Source: Chloroflexota bacterium | GTDB taxonomy: Bacteria > Chloroflexota > Limnocylindria > Limnocylindrales > CSP1-4 | NCBI GenBank assembly: GCA_003152995.1 | Contig: PMBR01000051.1 | Coordinates: forward strand, 1-41,393 | Length of the DNA stretch: 41,393 nucleotides | Direction of reading: 5' to 3' | Part shown: one piece after another, positions 31,494 to 38,550 of the stretch | How the letters are laid out: each line of letters starts with the position of its first letter | Position numbering within the stretch: position 1 is the first letter of the stretch | Position numbers and translations under genes: made by a program | Notes under the pieces: generated by a model | Told to the model about the DNA's origin: nothing | The model's input: the letters and a program-made list of their open reading frames with translations, nothing else | Databases searched by the model: none

Positions 31494-32489
31494 CTATCCG
31501 TACTCGCCGGCCCGATAGGCTGGGAAGTAGTCCACCGAGTTGCGGCCGGCGGCAAGTCGACCAGTCGCCGCCCGCGTTAGCGATCCGTACCGCTCGGGAG
31601 ACAGAATTCGCCCGCACAGGTACGCGAGCCTGGAGCCCGTGGCCCAGCCGGCCTTGAATTCTGTGAGGCCGTCGCGGGCCTGTGCTTCGCCGATCCCGGC
31701 TCCGCCGCCGAGATCAAGCCAGCGGAGGCGGCCTCGGAAGTGCTCCAGCGCCGCCCAGTGAAGCGCGTACGCCGCGCCAAGCGAGTAGCCGCTCTCGGTC
31801 GTTGCGGCCAGATGGCTGTACGCGACACCGCCGGAGTTTCCTTCCGAATCCTCGAGGCAGATCGAGCCTTCCGGCCGCGATGGCGCGTACCAGAGATGCT
31901 CCCCCACTACCGTCTCGCCGTGGAGTGCTCGAAACAAGACCACTCCCGGCACGCGCATCTGGGCGTCGAAGGCCGCGGCCGAGAAGCTCCTGATTCCCTC
32001 GATTCCGTGGCGCGCGATGAGCCCCGAATACAGCCGGGTCCACTCCTCGACATGAGCCTCGGGCTTCGTGCTGACCTCTACCCGGAGTTCCCTCAGTGCC
32101 CGCCGCGCGTAATAGCGATGATGTTTCGACGCGACCGCTCGGTCCGATTCGGCCAGATCGACCACGAAATGCTTCTTGAACCGCCTGACCACGTCGAAGA
32201 TGCTCTTCAAGAGCGCTTCGTCATAAGCGCCGAAAGGATCCGTCACGAGAGTCACCGAGACGAGGCGGCCGGCCAGAGAGTCCAGGTCCGCGCGGAGCGC
32301 GGGCCAGTCGCCGCAGGCAAACAAGGGGTAGGGACCAATCGCGTCGCGCTCTTCGGTGCCGGGAATCGGTCGCTCGAGGAGCCATCCACGGCTCGCATCC
32401 AGGGCTATCGGCCGGCCGAACTCAGCAAGGGCGCGGGCATATGCAGGATGGGCGTAGCCCACCGGCCCGAAACCTCCCCCTGCGGTCAC
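31494..32489 (-). CDS. GNAT/FemAB-like acyltransferase
   Basis: The ~331-residue product resembles the Acetyltransf_6 (BioF2-like) group. The key region is about 130-300: FKKHFVVDLAESDRAVASKH, HHRYYARRALRELRVEV, VLFRALHGETVVGEHLWY and GAAYALHWAALEHFRGR. A GGGAG motif precedes KAGWATGSRLAYL. Such enzymes often acylate amino sugars or peptides in surface polysaccharide clusters. The start is a GTG overlapping the stop of the upstream aminotransferase gene (GTGA), so the track's earlier start is not needed. With the adjacent aminotransferases it could make an N-acylated amino sugar; the exact substrate is unknown. Confidence 0.75.
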   Translation of the reverse strand: MTAGGGFGPVGYAHPAYARALAEFGRPIALDASRGWLLERPIPGTEERDAIGPYPLFACGDWPALRADLDSLAGRLVSVTLVTDPFGAYDEALLKSIFDVVRRFKKHFVVDLAESDRAVASKHHRYYARRALRELRVEVSTKPEAHVEEWTRLYSGLIARHGIEGIRSFSAAAFDAQMRVPGVVLFRALHGETVVGEHLWYAPSRPEGSICLEDSEGNSGGVAYSHLAATTESGYSLGAAYALHWAALEHFRGRLRWLDLGGGAGIGEAQARDGLTEFKAGWATGSRLAYLCGRILSPERYGSLTRAATGRLAAGRNSVDYFPAYRAGEYG

Positions 32490-33535
32490 GTCCTGCCTTC
32501 TTCGGCAGCGACGATCGACGCGATCAAATCCATGTCGGCTTCGTCGTACCGCTGATCGCACGGCAGCGTCAGGATCCTCGACGACAGGGCGTGACTGGCC
32601 ACGAAGCTGGACGGTACGAAGGTTTCGATCTGCCAATGGGTCGGCGCGAAGATCTCGTGCGCGAAAAGGGCCTGGCGGACTCGGTCGCGGCCACTCAGCC
32701 GTACCGGAAACCCCAGCGGCACGACCTCATCGGGGAGCCGCGGGAACAACGCCAGCGCGGTCAGGGCAGAGGCGAGTCGAAGGTAATTCGCCCGTCGCCG
32801 CTCGGCCACGTCCGCGTAGTCGATCGCCCCGGACAGGAGGCGGTACGAGAGCTCGCTCATGGCGTACGGTCCCACCGGGGCCCCGTCCTCAGCCCGACGA
32901 AACAGGCCATACCAGTCGCGATCTCCGGACCCCCTATCGAAAGCGGCTCGGCGACGCGCGGCCTCGAGGGCGAGGCACCACCAATCGTCGGGAGGCGGAA
33001 CCATGGCCGGTCGGTTCAGCGTGCGTGACCGGAAACCGAGGATCCCCCCATCCGGCACGCCTACGAACTTGCGTGGGCTGAACACCACCGCATCTGCGTT
33101 GGAGCCGGCGCCAGAGGTCAGGAGCGCCTGGCTCGCATCCTCCAGCAGGAAAGCCCCGCGATCGCGGGCGGCGGCCATGAGTCCGTCGGGGGCTATGAAC
33201 CCGAAATAGTCGATGACGACGACGACGTCACCAGCTCCGACCTCGTCGAGCCATGTCAGGCCTGCGGGTTGCAGGGCCTCACCGACCGGATACCAGGCCA
33301 CAGGGACGCCGCCGCGGCTCACGCCGTCCAGAAGCGCCGCGCACAGGTAGGACGGTAGCCAGACACGCCCGGGGTGCAAGGCCTCCACGAGGATGGCCAC
33401 AGCGGATCGGGCGTTGACCGTTGCCAGGAACGAGCCGGACAGGAAGCCCGGCAGAGGTCGCGCGGCAGATCGTCGCTCCGCAGCCGCGCCGGCGTCGGCC
33501 AGGCCGAAGAGTCCGCCGATCAGGCCGCTCGACAC
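32486..33535 (-). CDS. PLP-dependent DegT-like aminotransferase (divergent)
   Basis: The 349-residue product has the fold-type I aminotransferase core: VWLPSYLCAALLDG, VVVIDYFGF, LLEDASQALL (PLP-contacting Asp) and SPRKFVGVPDGG (candidate Schiff-base Lys). It is shorter and more divergent than the neighbouring DegT enzyme, with a RKFVGVPDGG motif where DegT/StrS proteins usually read TKP..GEGG. The start is GTG with GAGGAG upstream, the Shine-Dalgarno straddling the previous stop. It likely aminates a keto-sugar or a related small molecule; the acceptor cannot be told. Confidence 0.78.
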   Translation of the reverse strand: MSSGLIGGLFGLADAGAAAERRSAARPLPGFLSGSFLATVNARSAVAILVEALHPGRVWLPSYLCAALLDGVSRGGVPVAWYPVGEALQPAGLTWLDEVGAGDVVVVIDYFGFIAPDGLMAAARDRGAFLLEDASQALLTSGAGSNADAVVFSPRKFVGVPDGGILGFRSRTLNRPAMVPPPDDWWCLALEAARRRAAFDRGSGDRDWYGLFRRAEDGAPVGPYAMSELSYRLLSGAIDYADVAERRRANYLRLASALTALALFPRLPDEVVPLGFPVRLSGRDRVRQALFAHEIFAPTHWQIETFVPSSFVASHALSSRILTLPCDQRYDEADMDLIASIVAAEEGRT

Positions 33536-33544
33536 CGACGCTCC

Positions 33545-34735
33545 TCAGGCGGCATGTTGCGGGCATCCTTCGACGGCGATCGCGTCGCGGCGTCGCGAGC
33601 GAACGGCCACGGGTCGCGCGAGTGCCTTTTCGATGATCGAACACACGAGACCTCGTTCCGCGTCGGTCAACTCTTCGAACAACGGGATGCAGAGGATTCG
33701 CGAGTATGCGGACTCGGTGACCGGCAGCGGTCCGTCGACGAAGGCACGGTAAGCCGGCATCGTGTGGCATGGGCGGAAGTAGCGCTTCGTCTGGACGCCT
33801 CGGTCGGCGAGGCTGGCCTCGACGCGATCGCGCGTGAACCCGTCCTGAAACAAGACCGCGAAGTCCTTGTAGGTGCTCCGATCCGCCGACGACACCCGCT
33901 GAACGGAGATCCCAGGCAGCGCCGCGAGCCAATCGCGGTACGCGACGACGTGGCGAAACCGCGCGGCCAGCGCATCCTCCACGCGCTTCATGGTCAGAAG
34001 CCCGAGCGCCGCATGGAGTTCGGAGAGTTTGCCGTTGAGACCGACGAAGCGTGAAACGTAGTCGTTCTGGAAGCCGTAGGCGCGCAGGTATCGGATCCTC
34101 TCGGCCAGCTCCGGGTCGTTGGTGGCCACCATCCCGCCCTCGCCGGACGTGACAGGCTTGGTCGCCGAGAGGCTGAAGACCTCCGCCGTTCCGAACGTGC
34201 CCACATGCTTCCCGTCATGCAGAGAGCCGTATCCGTGTGCTGCATCGAAGAGGAGCGGTATCCCGGCTTGCGCCGCAAGGCCGACGAGTGCGTCGATGTC
34301 GGCGGGGTTGCCGAACACATGCGTAGCGACGATGGCCCCGACGCCCTCCAGACGACGACTGATCGCCCGCGAGTCGACGTTGAGCGTCTCCGGATCGATG
34401 TCCACGAAGACGGGCCGGTGGCCGTTCCACAGGATGGCATTGACCGTCGAGTTGAAGGTGAATGAAGGCACCAGAACGCGGCTCGCCGGAGGCAAGTCGA
34501 GAGCGCGAACGGCGAGCATGAGCGCCACGTCTCCGCTGGACGCCGAGAGCAGGTAGCGGGCGCCCAGATACGCTCGGCTCTGATTCTCCAACTCGACCGC
34601 CAGGGGTCCGAAGTTGGAGAGCATTCGGCTGGACCAGATCCTGTCGAGCTGTTGCACGTACTCGCCAAGCGGGGGAAGCCACGGCCTGGTTATGGGAATC
34701 GAGTAGCCGGCGGGCGGCGTGTGCCCGGGTCTCAT
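33545..34735 (-). CDS. DegT/DnrJ/EryC1/StrS-family sugar aminotransferase
   Basis: This 396-residue enzyme has clear family motifs: SSGDVALMLAVRAL, VLVPSFTFNSTVNAIL, VFVDIDPETLNVD, FDAAHGYGS and the PLP-Lys motif SLSATKPVTSGEGGM (catalytic Lys). RAYGFQNDY and LNGKLSELHAALGL follow, and the C-terminus has YFRPCHTMPAY. Such enzymes convert nucleotide-linked 4-keto (or 3-keto) sugars to amino sugars. The track's 565-residue ORF runs too far upstream. The ATG at 34735 overlaps the methyltransferase stop (ATGA). It would provide the amino group modified by the acetyl- or formyltransferases downstream. Confidence 0.92.
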   Translation of the reverse strand: MRPGHTPPAGYSIPITRPWLPPLGEYVQQLDRIWSSRMLSNFGPLAVELENQSRAYLGARYLLSASSGDVALMLAVRALDLPPASRVLVPSFTFNSTVNAILWNGHRPVFVDIDPETLNVDSRAISRRLEGVGAIVATHVFGNPADIDALVGLAAQAGIPLLFDAAHGYGSLHDGKHVGTFGTAEVFSLSATKPVTSGEGGMVATNDPELAERIRYLRAYGFQNDYVSRFVGLNGKLSELHAALGLLTMKRVEDALAARFRHVVAYRDWLAALPGISVQRVSSADRSTYKDFAVLFQDGFTRDRVEASLADRGVQTKRYFRPCHTMPAYRAFVDGPLPVTESAYSRILCIPLFEELTDAERGLVCSIIEKALARPVAVRSRRRDAIAVEGCPQHAA

Positions 34736-35367
34736 CTCACCGCCTCCACGATCAGGTCCGTCTCGGGCCTGGTCTCGAGCCCAGTGAGGTCGGAATGCGA
34801 CGACTCTCCCCACCCGACACGCTGGACCTGCGCGAACCCAACGCGCCCGAGCCGGAGGCGAAGCTCGCTCTCGTTGTAGAGGTACTGGTGCTCCCATCCC
34901 CTGAACGACACGTTGATGAACGCCACTCGCGAATCCACCCAGCCGAAGGCCTGGTCCTGGATCCAGGGTTGATCGCGCCAATCGGGAGAGCTGTAGCGGC
35001 CAAGAATGCTCTCGAGGTCGGGCATGCCGAGGCGCATGACGCCGCCGGGCCGGAGGACTCGATACGCCTCGGTCATCAACAGCTGCCCGTCCGCGAGCCT
35101 CAGGTGCTCGAACATGTGCTCGGAGTGAATCCTGTCGACCGAAGCATCTGGAAAAGGCAGGCCGTAGCGAAGGTCGAGCGTCAGGTCCGGCGTGCCCCCG
35201 ACGTCTACGTTCACCCAGCCATCCAGAAGCACCGTGCCGCAACCAAGGTGAAGACGGAGAGGCGTCCGCGTGAGGAACCGCCGGGCGGCAACGTACCCTT
35301 CGATCACTTCCCTCTCAACAATGCTGCCGGGAACGCACACGGCCGTCGGAAGATTGAGTTCGTACAT
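34732..35367 (-). CDS. SAM-dependent methyltransferase (class I)
   Basis: The 211-residue product has motif I as LRLHLGCGTVLLDGWVNVD and an acidic DLRYGLPFPDASVDRIHSEH. The region MFEHLRLADGQLLMTEAYRV then LRPGGVMRLGMPDL is a pattern common in methyltransferases of polysaccharide and glycan loci. It may methylate a sugar or the carrier. The start ATG at 35367 has GGGAGG nine bases upstream and lies 17 bases after the glycosyltransferase stop. The earlier start in the track is not supported. Substrate unknown. Confidence 0.88.
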   Translation of the reverse strand: MYELNLPTAVCVPGSIVEREVIEGYVAARRFLTRTPLRLHLGCGTVLLDGWVNVDVGGTPDLTLDLRYGLPFPDASVDRIHSEHMFEHLRLADGQLLMTEAYRVLRPGGVMRLGMPDLESILGRYSSPDWRDQPWIQDQAFGWVDSRVAFINVSFRGWEHQYLYNESELRLRLGRVGFAQVQRVGWGESSHSDLTGLETRPETDLIVEAVR

Positions 35368-35384
35368 TTCGGAAAGCCTCCCAG

Positions 35385-37424
35385 TCAGGCGGCCGCGGGA
35401 CGGTGCCGTGCTTCCAGGTAATGGCGGTAGACGACATGCTCGAGGTTGCCCATGCGGACGCCCGCCTCGAGCATCCGGCGCCACAGGTTCCAATCTCCAG
35501 GTTCCATCAGGCGCCATGCATCAGGGTCGTAGTGGAAGAACCTCAGGTCCGCCGCGTAGAGGACGGAGCCGTGGCAAAGGCCCCCGAGCCGCGGCGGCCA
35601 GTCCCCGACCAGGCCCCACGAGCCGTCGCCCTTCTCCATCAACGATTGCCCGTACACGAGTTCGAGCCGGTTCTCGAGCGCTACTGCGAGCAGGATCTCG
35701 ACATGGTCCGGCGTGAACTCGTCGTCGTCGTCCAGCGGCGCAATCCACGCCCCCCGGGCCAGGTCGAGAGCGTGGTTCACGGCGTGGGTTCCGGCCACCT
35801 GCCAGCGTCTCTCGGGATCCAGTGGGTACGTCGGTTTCGGCAGGTTGACGAACTTGACACGCGGGTCGTGCACGGTGGCGGCCGCTTCGATCGTCTCCGG
35901 CGTGGCCCCGTCTCCCACCACGAGGATCTCGATGTTGTCGTAGGTCTGGGCCAGTGCAGAGTTGATTGAGCGTTCGACGAGTAGCCGACCGCGATCAAAC
36001 GTCGGAATCCGGATCGTCACGAGAGGGCGGTTTGCCGATTCCTCGGGCCAGCAGACGTCGCGGTCGCCGCGCAGGCGCTCGAGAGTCGAGCGTTCAGTGG
36101 CCGCCCTCTTTCGGACGAGTTGACGGTGGGCGAGGTTCGACGTTGACTCCGTCGCCAGAGCCGCCTCCCTCTCCGCGAGCTCCGACGTCTTCATCCCCGG
36201 AGCCACCCGCCTCAGGGCTCCGCGGCCGGCGTGATCGGCCGCCCAGCGGAAAGCGTCGGCCCACTCCCCGACTCGCTTTCGGACGTCGTATTCCGCCAGA
36301 ACGCGCTCGCGGGCCCGGCCCGCGAGATCCTCACGCATTTGAGACGAGGCGGCCACGCGGCGCAATTGTTCGCGCCACTGCGCCTTGTTGCGGGCCAGCA
36401 GACCATCGACGCCATCGCGGATCACGTCGTACGGACCGCCGCCCATCGTTCGAGAAGCCACGGTCGCCGCGCCGGCGAGCGAGTACTCGAGCCAGTGCAA
36501 CTCGGAGTGGCAGCGGCTGAAGTCGTCCTGTCCGACAGGCGCAAGCCCGATAGCCGGCCGTGCTGAGGCGAGCCGGCGCGCAAAGCCACGGACGTCGGGG
36601 ACGTACGGCAGTGCCTCGTCCACGACGGCTTGGACAGTGGGTTCGTCGCTGCCGAGCCAGATCCGGCGCCCGCCCGTCGATCGAGCCGTCTCGTCGACGA
36701 TGTCCCGGCAGATCTCGTAGTCGTGGAGGCGTGCTGCAACGCCGTAGTACATGAATGACAGTGGCCTTCGCCCGTCGTCCGGGACCTCCGGCTCGTACCA
36801 GGTCGCGTCGACCGCGTTCCGGACCACTCGAACCGCTGCGTTGTAGCGGCCGAAGCTGCTTGCCAGCGCGGGCGTCGTTACCGTTACGAGATCGGCCCTG
36901 CGGGCGAACCGCTCGATCAGGTCCAGGTCGCCCTGGATGCGCCGGTGGAAGCCGAGCCAGGGCTGAGGCGCGAGCAGGTTGTCATCCAGCTCATAGACCA
37001 TCGCCCGCCCCCGGAGGACGGTCGGGTCGTTTTCGATCGAGGTCAGGAGCGAGCGGATGATGCGGTCGCGACTGACGATGGCGTGGCCGGTCGCCTGCGC
37101 ATGCCCGGCCAGCCCGGCCTCATCCGGGGTCGCAAAGTCGCAGACGTCGCAGGCATGGACCGTCCCGTACCAGCGCCGGAAGACAACCACATCGGCCCAC
37201 TCGATCGGCGAGAGGTCGCACGTGGCGACGCCGTCGCGGATCGCGTCGTCGAGGCGATCCGCATACACCGGCGGCACCTGGACGCTGTAGTCGTTCAACT
37301 CTCCCCAGGTCCGCATCTCGACGCCGTGTTCGAGCAGGAGATCGCGGTATGTGCCCAGACGCACGGAATCGCATGGCCCGGCGTCCACCGAACCGTAGAC
37401 GAGGACGCGCAGAGGTTCGCCCAT
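35385..37424 (-). CDS. Two-domain glycosyltransferase with a C2H2 zinc-finger-like motif
   Basis: The 679-residue product fuses two glycosyltransferase modules. Residues ~1-400 look GT-B/GT4-like (MVYELDDNLLAP; VTVTTPALASSFG; YGVAARLHDYEICRDI; LEYSLAGAATVAS). Residues ~467-679 are a GT-A/GT2 domain (VTIRIPTFDRGRLLVERSIN, DXD-type LDDDDEFTPDH at 564-574). Within the first module lies Cys92-x2-Cys95-x12-His108-x5-His114, the spacing of a C2H2 zinc finger. It probably adds sugars to flagellin or a lipid carrier. The track starts at 37523; I prefer the ATG at 37424, though a hairpin covers the bases just before it. Confidence 0.85.
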   Translation of the reverse strand: MGEPLRVLVYGSVDAGPCDSVRLGTYRDLLLEHGVEMRTWGELNDYSVQVPPVYADRLDDAIRDGVATCDLSPIEWADVVVFRRWYGTVHACDVCDFATPDEAGLAGHAQATGHAIVSRDRIIRSLLTSIENDPTVLRGRAMVYELDDNLLAPQPWLGFHRRIQGDLDLIERFARRADLVTVTTPALASSFGRYNAAVRVVRNAVDATWYEPEVPDDGRRPLSFMYYGVAARLHDYEICRDIVDETARSTGGRRIWLGSDEPTVQAVVDEALPYVPDVRGFARRLASARPAIGLAPVGQDDFSRCHSELHWLEYSLAGAATVASRTMGGGPYDVIRDGVDGLLARNKAQWREQLRRVAASSQMREDLAGRARERVLAEYDVRKRVGEWADAFRWAADHAGRGALRRVAPGMKTSELAEREAALATESTSNLAHRQLVRKRAATERSTLERLRGDRDVCWPEESANRPLVTIRIPTFDRGRLLVERSINSALAQTYDNIEILVVGDGATPETIEAAATVHDPRVKFVNLPKPTYPLDPERRWQVAGTHAVNHALDLARGAWIAPLDDDDEFTPDHVEILLAVALENRLELVYGQSLMEKGDGSWGLVGDWPPRLGGLCHGSVLYAADLRFFHYDPDAWRLMEPGDWNLWRRMLEAGVRMGNLEHVVYRHYLEARHRPAAA

Positions 37425-37425
37425 G

Positions 37426-37442
37426 GCCCCGATGATCGGGGC
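37426..37442 (-). promoter_or_regulatory. Hairpin directly upstream of the glycosyltransferase start codon
   Basis: A perfect inverted repeat (GCCCCGA, 3 bases, TCGGGGC) ends one base before the ATG and would hide the only purine-rich stretch that could serve as Shine-Dalgarno. It could limit translation of the sugar block or mark the boundary from the fliS operon. Function is inferred. Confidence 0.4.
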
Positions 37443-37554
37443 GCGCACAGCGACGCAGAAGTGGTCAAAGGTGGGGCCGAAACGGGGTGGTCCGGATCTC
37501 CTAGGCCCCGATCGACCGGTCAAGGCCGATCACGGGGCGCTGCCCGCGGCCGCG

Positions 37555-37803
37555 CTAGTGGCGAATGGGCTGATCGCCGCCGTCGAGTGCGCGGACGATC
37601 CGATCGTCGTTGAGAAGCCTCAACTCTCGCCGGATCTGCTCCAGCTGGCACTGGAGCGAGATGAGAAGCTCGCGGTCGTCAATCAGGATTCGCTCGAGAC
37701 GTTGTTGAATGGCTCGGACCGAGAGCGGGCTCAGGGCAGCCGCCAGAGTCTCGGCAGCTACCTGCCGCTCCATGGACTGGGTGGCGAGACCGCGCGGGAT
37801 CAT
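37555..37803 (-). CDS. Small helical protein after fliS, possible FliT-like chaperone
   Basis: This 82-residue reading frame is hidden inside a longer ORF of the track. Its ATG at 37803 overlaps the fliS stop (ATGA), which strongly favours translation. The product is mostly helical and charged, with a coiled-coil-like AIQQRLERILIDDRELLISL and CQLEQIRRELRLLNDD. Genes directly after fliD-fliS commonly encode FliT-type export chaperones, so that role is likely by position. Sequence alone is too short and divergent to prove it. Confidence 0.6.
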   Translation of the reverse strand: MIPRGLATQSMERQVAAETLAAALSPLSVRAIQQRLERILIDDRELLISLQCQLEQIRRELRLLNDDRIVRALDGGDQPIRH

Positions 37804-38279
37804 CGCCGCGCGCTGCCGGCATACGATCCGGCCCCGACGAGCGACCCAACAGGCATTGGCGCACGAAGAGAAGGAACGGGTTCCAGCTCGGGCGCCGCCT
37901 CGGCAATTGCCGAGGCCGGTCGGGACGCCAGTTCCTGCCAGGCGTCGAGCAGGCCGCGCAGAACCTTCAAGGCATCTTCGGTCGGCTTGGGATCCTTGGA
38001 CACGTTCCCGGCGACCAGACGACGCAGGACGTAGTCGTACAGCTGATCCAACTGTATGGCGATCGGTCCGGCGGACAGGTCGAGCGAGCCGCGGAGCGCG
38101 GTGACGATCTCCTGGCATCGGATCGACGAGCGGTGGGCCCTCTCGATCTCGTGACGTTCGAGCCAGGCCAGGTGCTGCGCCCCAAAACGGATCGCGCCCT
38201 GGTAGAGCAGCACGATCTGGCCGGCGCGACTGGCGCTGACGACCTGCGATGTTCGGTACGTGGCGGTCGGATCGAGCAT
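37800..38279 (-). CDS. fliS: Flagellin-specific chaperone FliS
   Basis: FliS binds the C-terminus of flagellin and keeps it from polymerising before export. The ~159-residue product starts MLDPTATYRTSQVVSASRAG and has QIVLLYQGAIRFGAQHLAWL, EIVTALRGSLDLSAGPIAIQ and LYDYVLRRLVAGN, close to the standard FliS pattern (Y..N.v.ta.p..li.mLYdgai). A Pro/Ala-rich tail of ~40 residues is extra. I prefer the ATG at 38279 because GAGG lies nine bases upstream; Met at 38294 is the alternative. A putative sigma-28 promoter lies 58 bases upstream. Confidence 0.93.
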   Translation of the reverse strand: MLDPTATYRTSQVVSASRAGQIVLLYQGAIRFGAQHLAWLERHEIERAHRSSIRCQEIVTALRGSLDLSAGPIAIQLDQLYDYVLRRLVAGNVSKDPKPTEDALKVLRGLLDAWQELASRPASAIAEAAPELEPVPSLRAPMPVGSLVGAGSYAGSARR

Positions 38280-38550
38280 TGATCGGGGCCTCATGGCTTC
38301 GACTATGGAGGCCGCCCGTGGGCGGTTCCACCTTAGTAGTCGGCTCGGCGATGGGGCCCCTTGACCCTTCGTGGCCTCCCGTCACCACCAGTGCCGCGGG
38401 GTCGGCCAACAGCGATCCGCCGCCGGGCGGCTCCCTGCCAGGCACGCCAGAATGATCGACACGCACGCGCGACCGCCCGGCGGACAGCCCGGATTGGGCG
38501 CGCCGCCACTCGAACGACTGCCCCGGTTTGCGGTTTCGGCCCGGCGAGCT
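38280..38550. other. Intergenic region between fliD and fliS
   Basis: These 271 bases hold the putative fliS promoter (38337-38364) and a CCGCCC/GGGCGG dyad in the fliS leader. Several GC-rich short dyads near the fliD stop may terminate fliD transcription. No convincing gene is present; the short plus-strand ORFs here overlap fliD codons and lack start signals. Confidence 0.5.
38337..38364 (-). promoter_or_regulatory. Putative sigma-28-type promoter of fliS
   Basis: On the minus strand: TCAA (38364-38361), 16 bases, GCCGACTA (38344-38337). Predicted start near 38330. Confidence 0.5.

Noticed and set aside
37503-37540. Terminator after the fliS operon (CCCCG...CGGGG dyad)
   Set aside because: The stem needs a bulge and no T-run follows; too weak to call as a feature.
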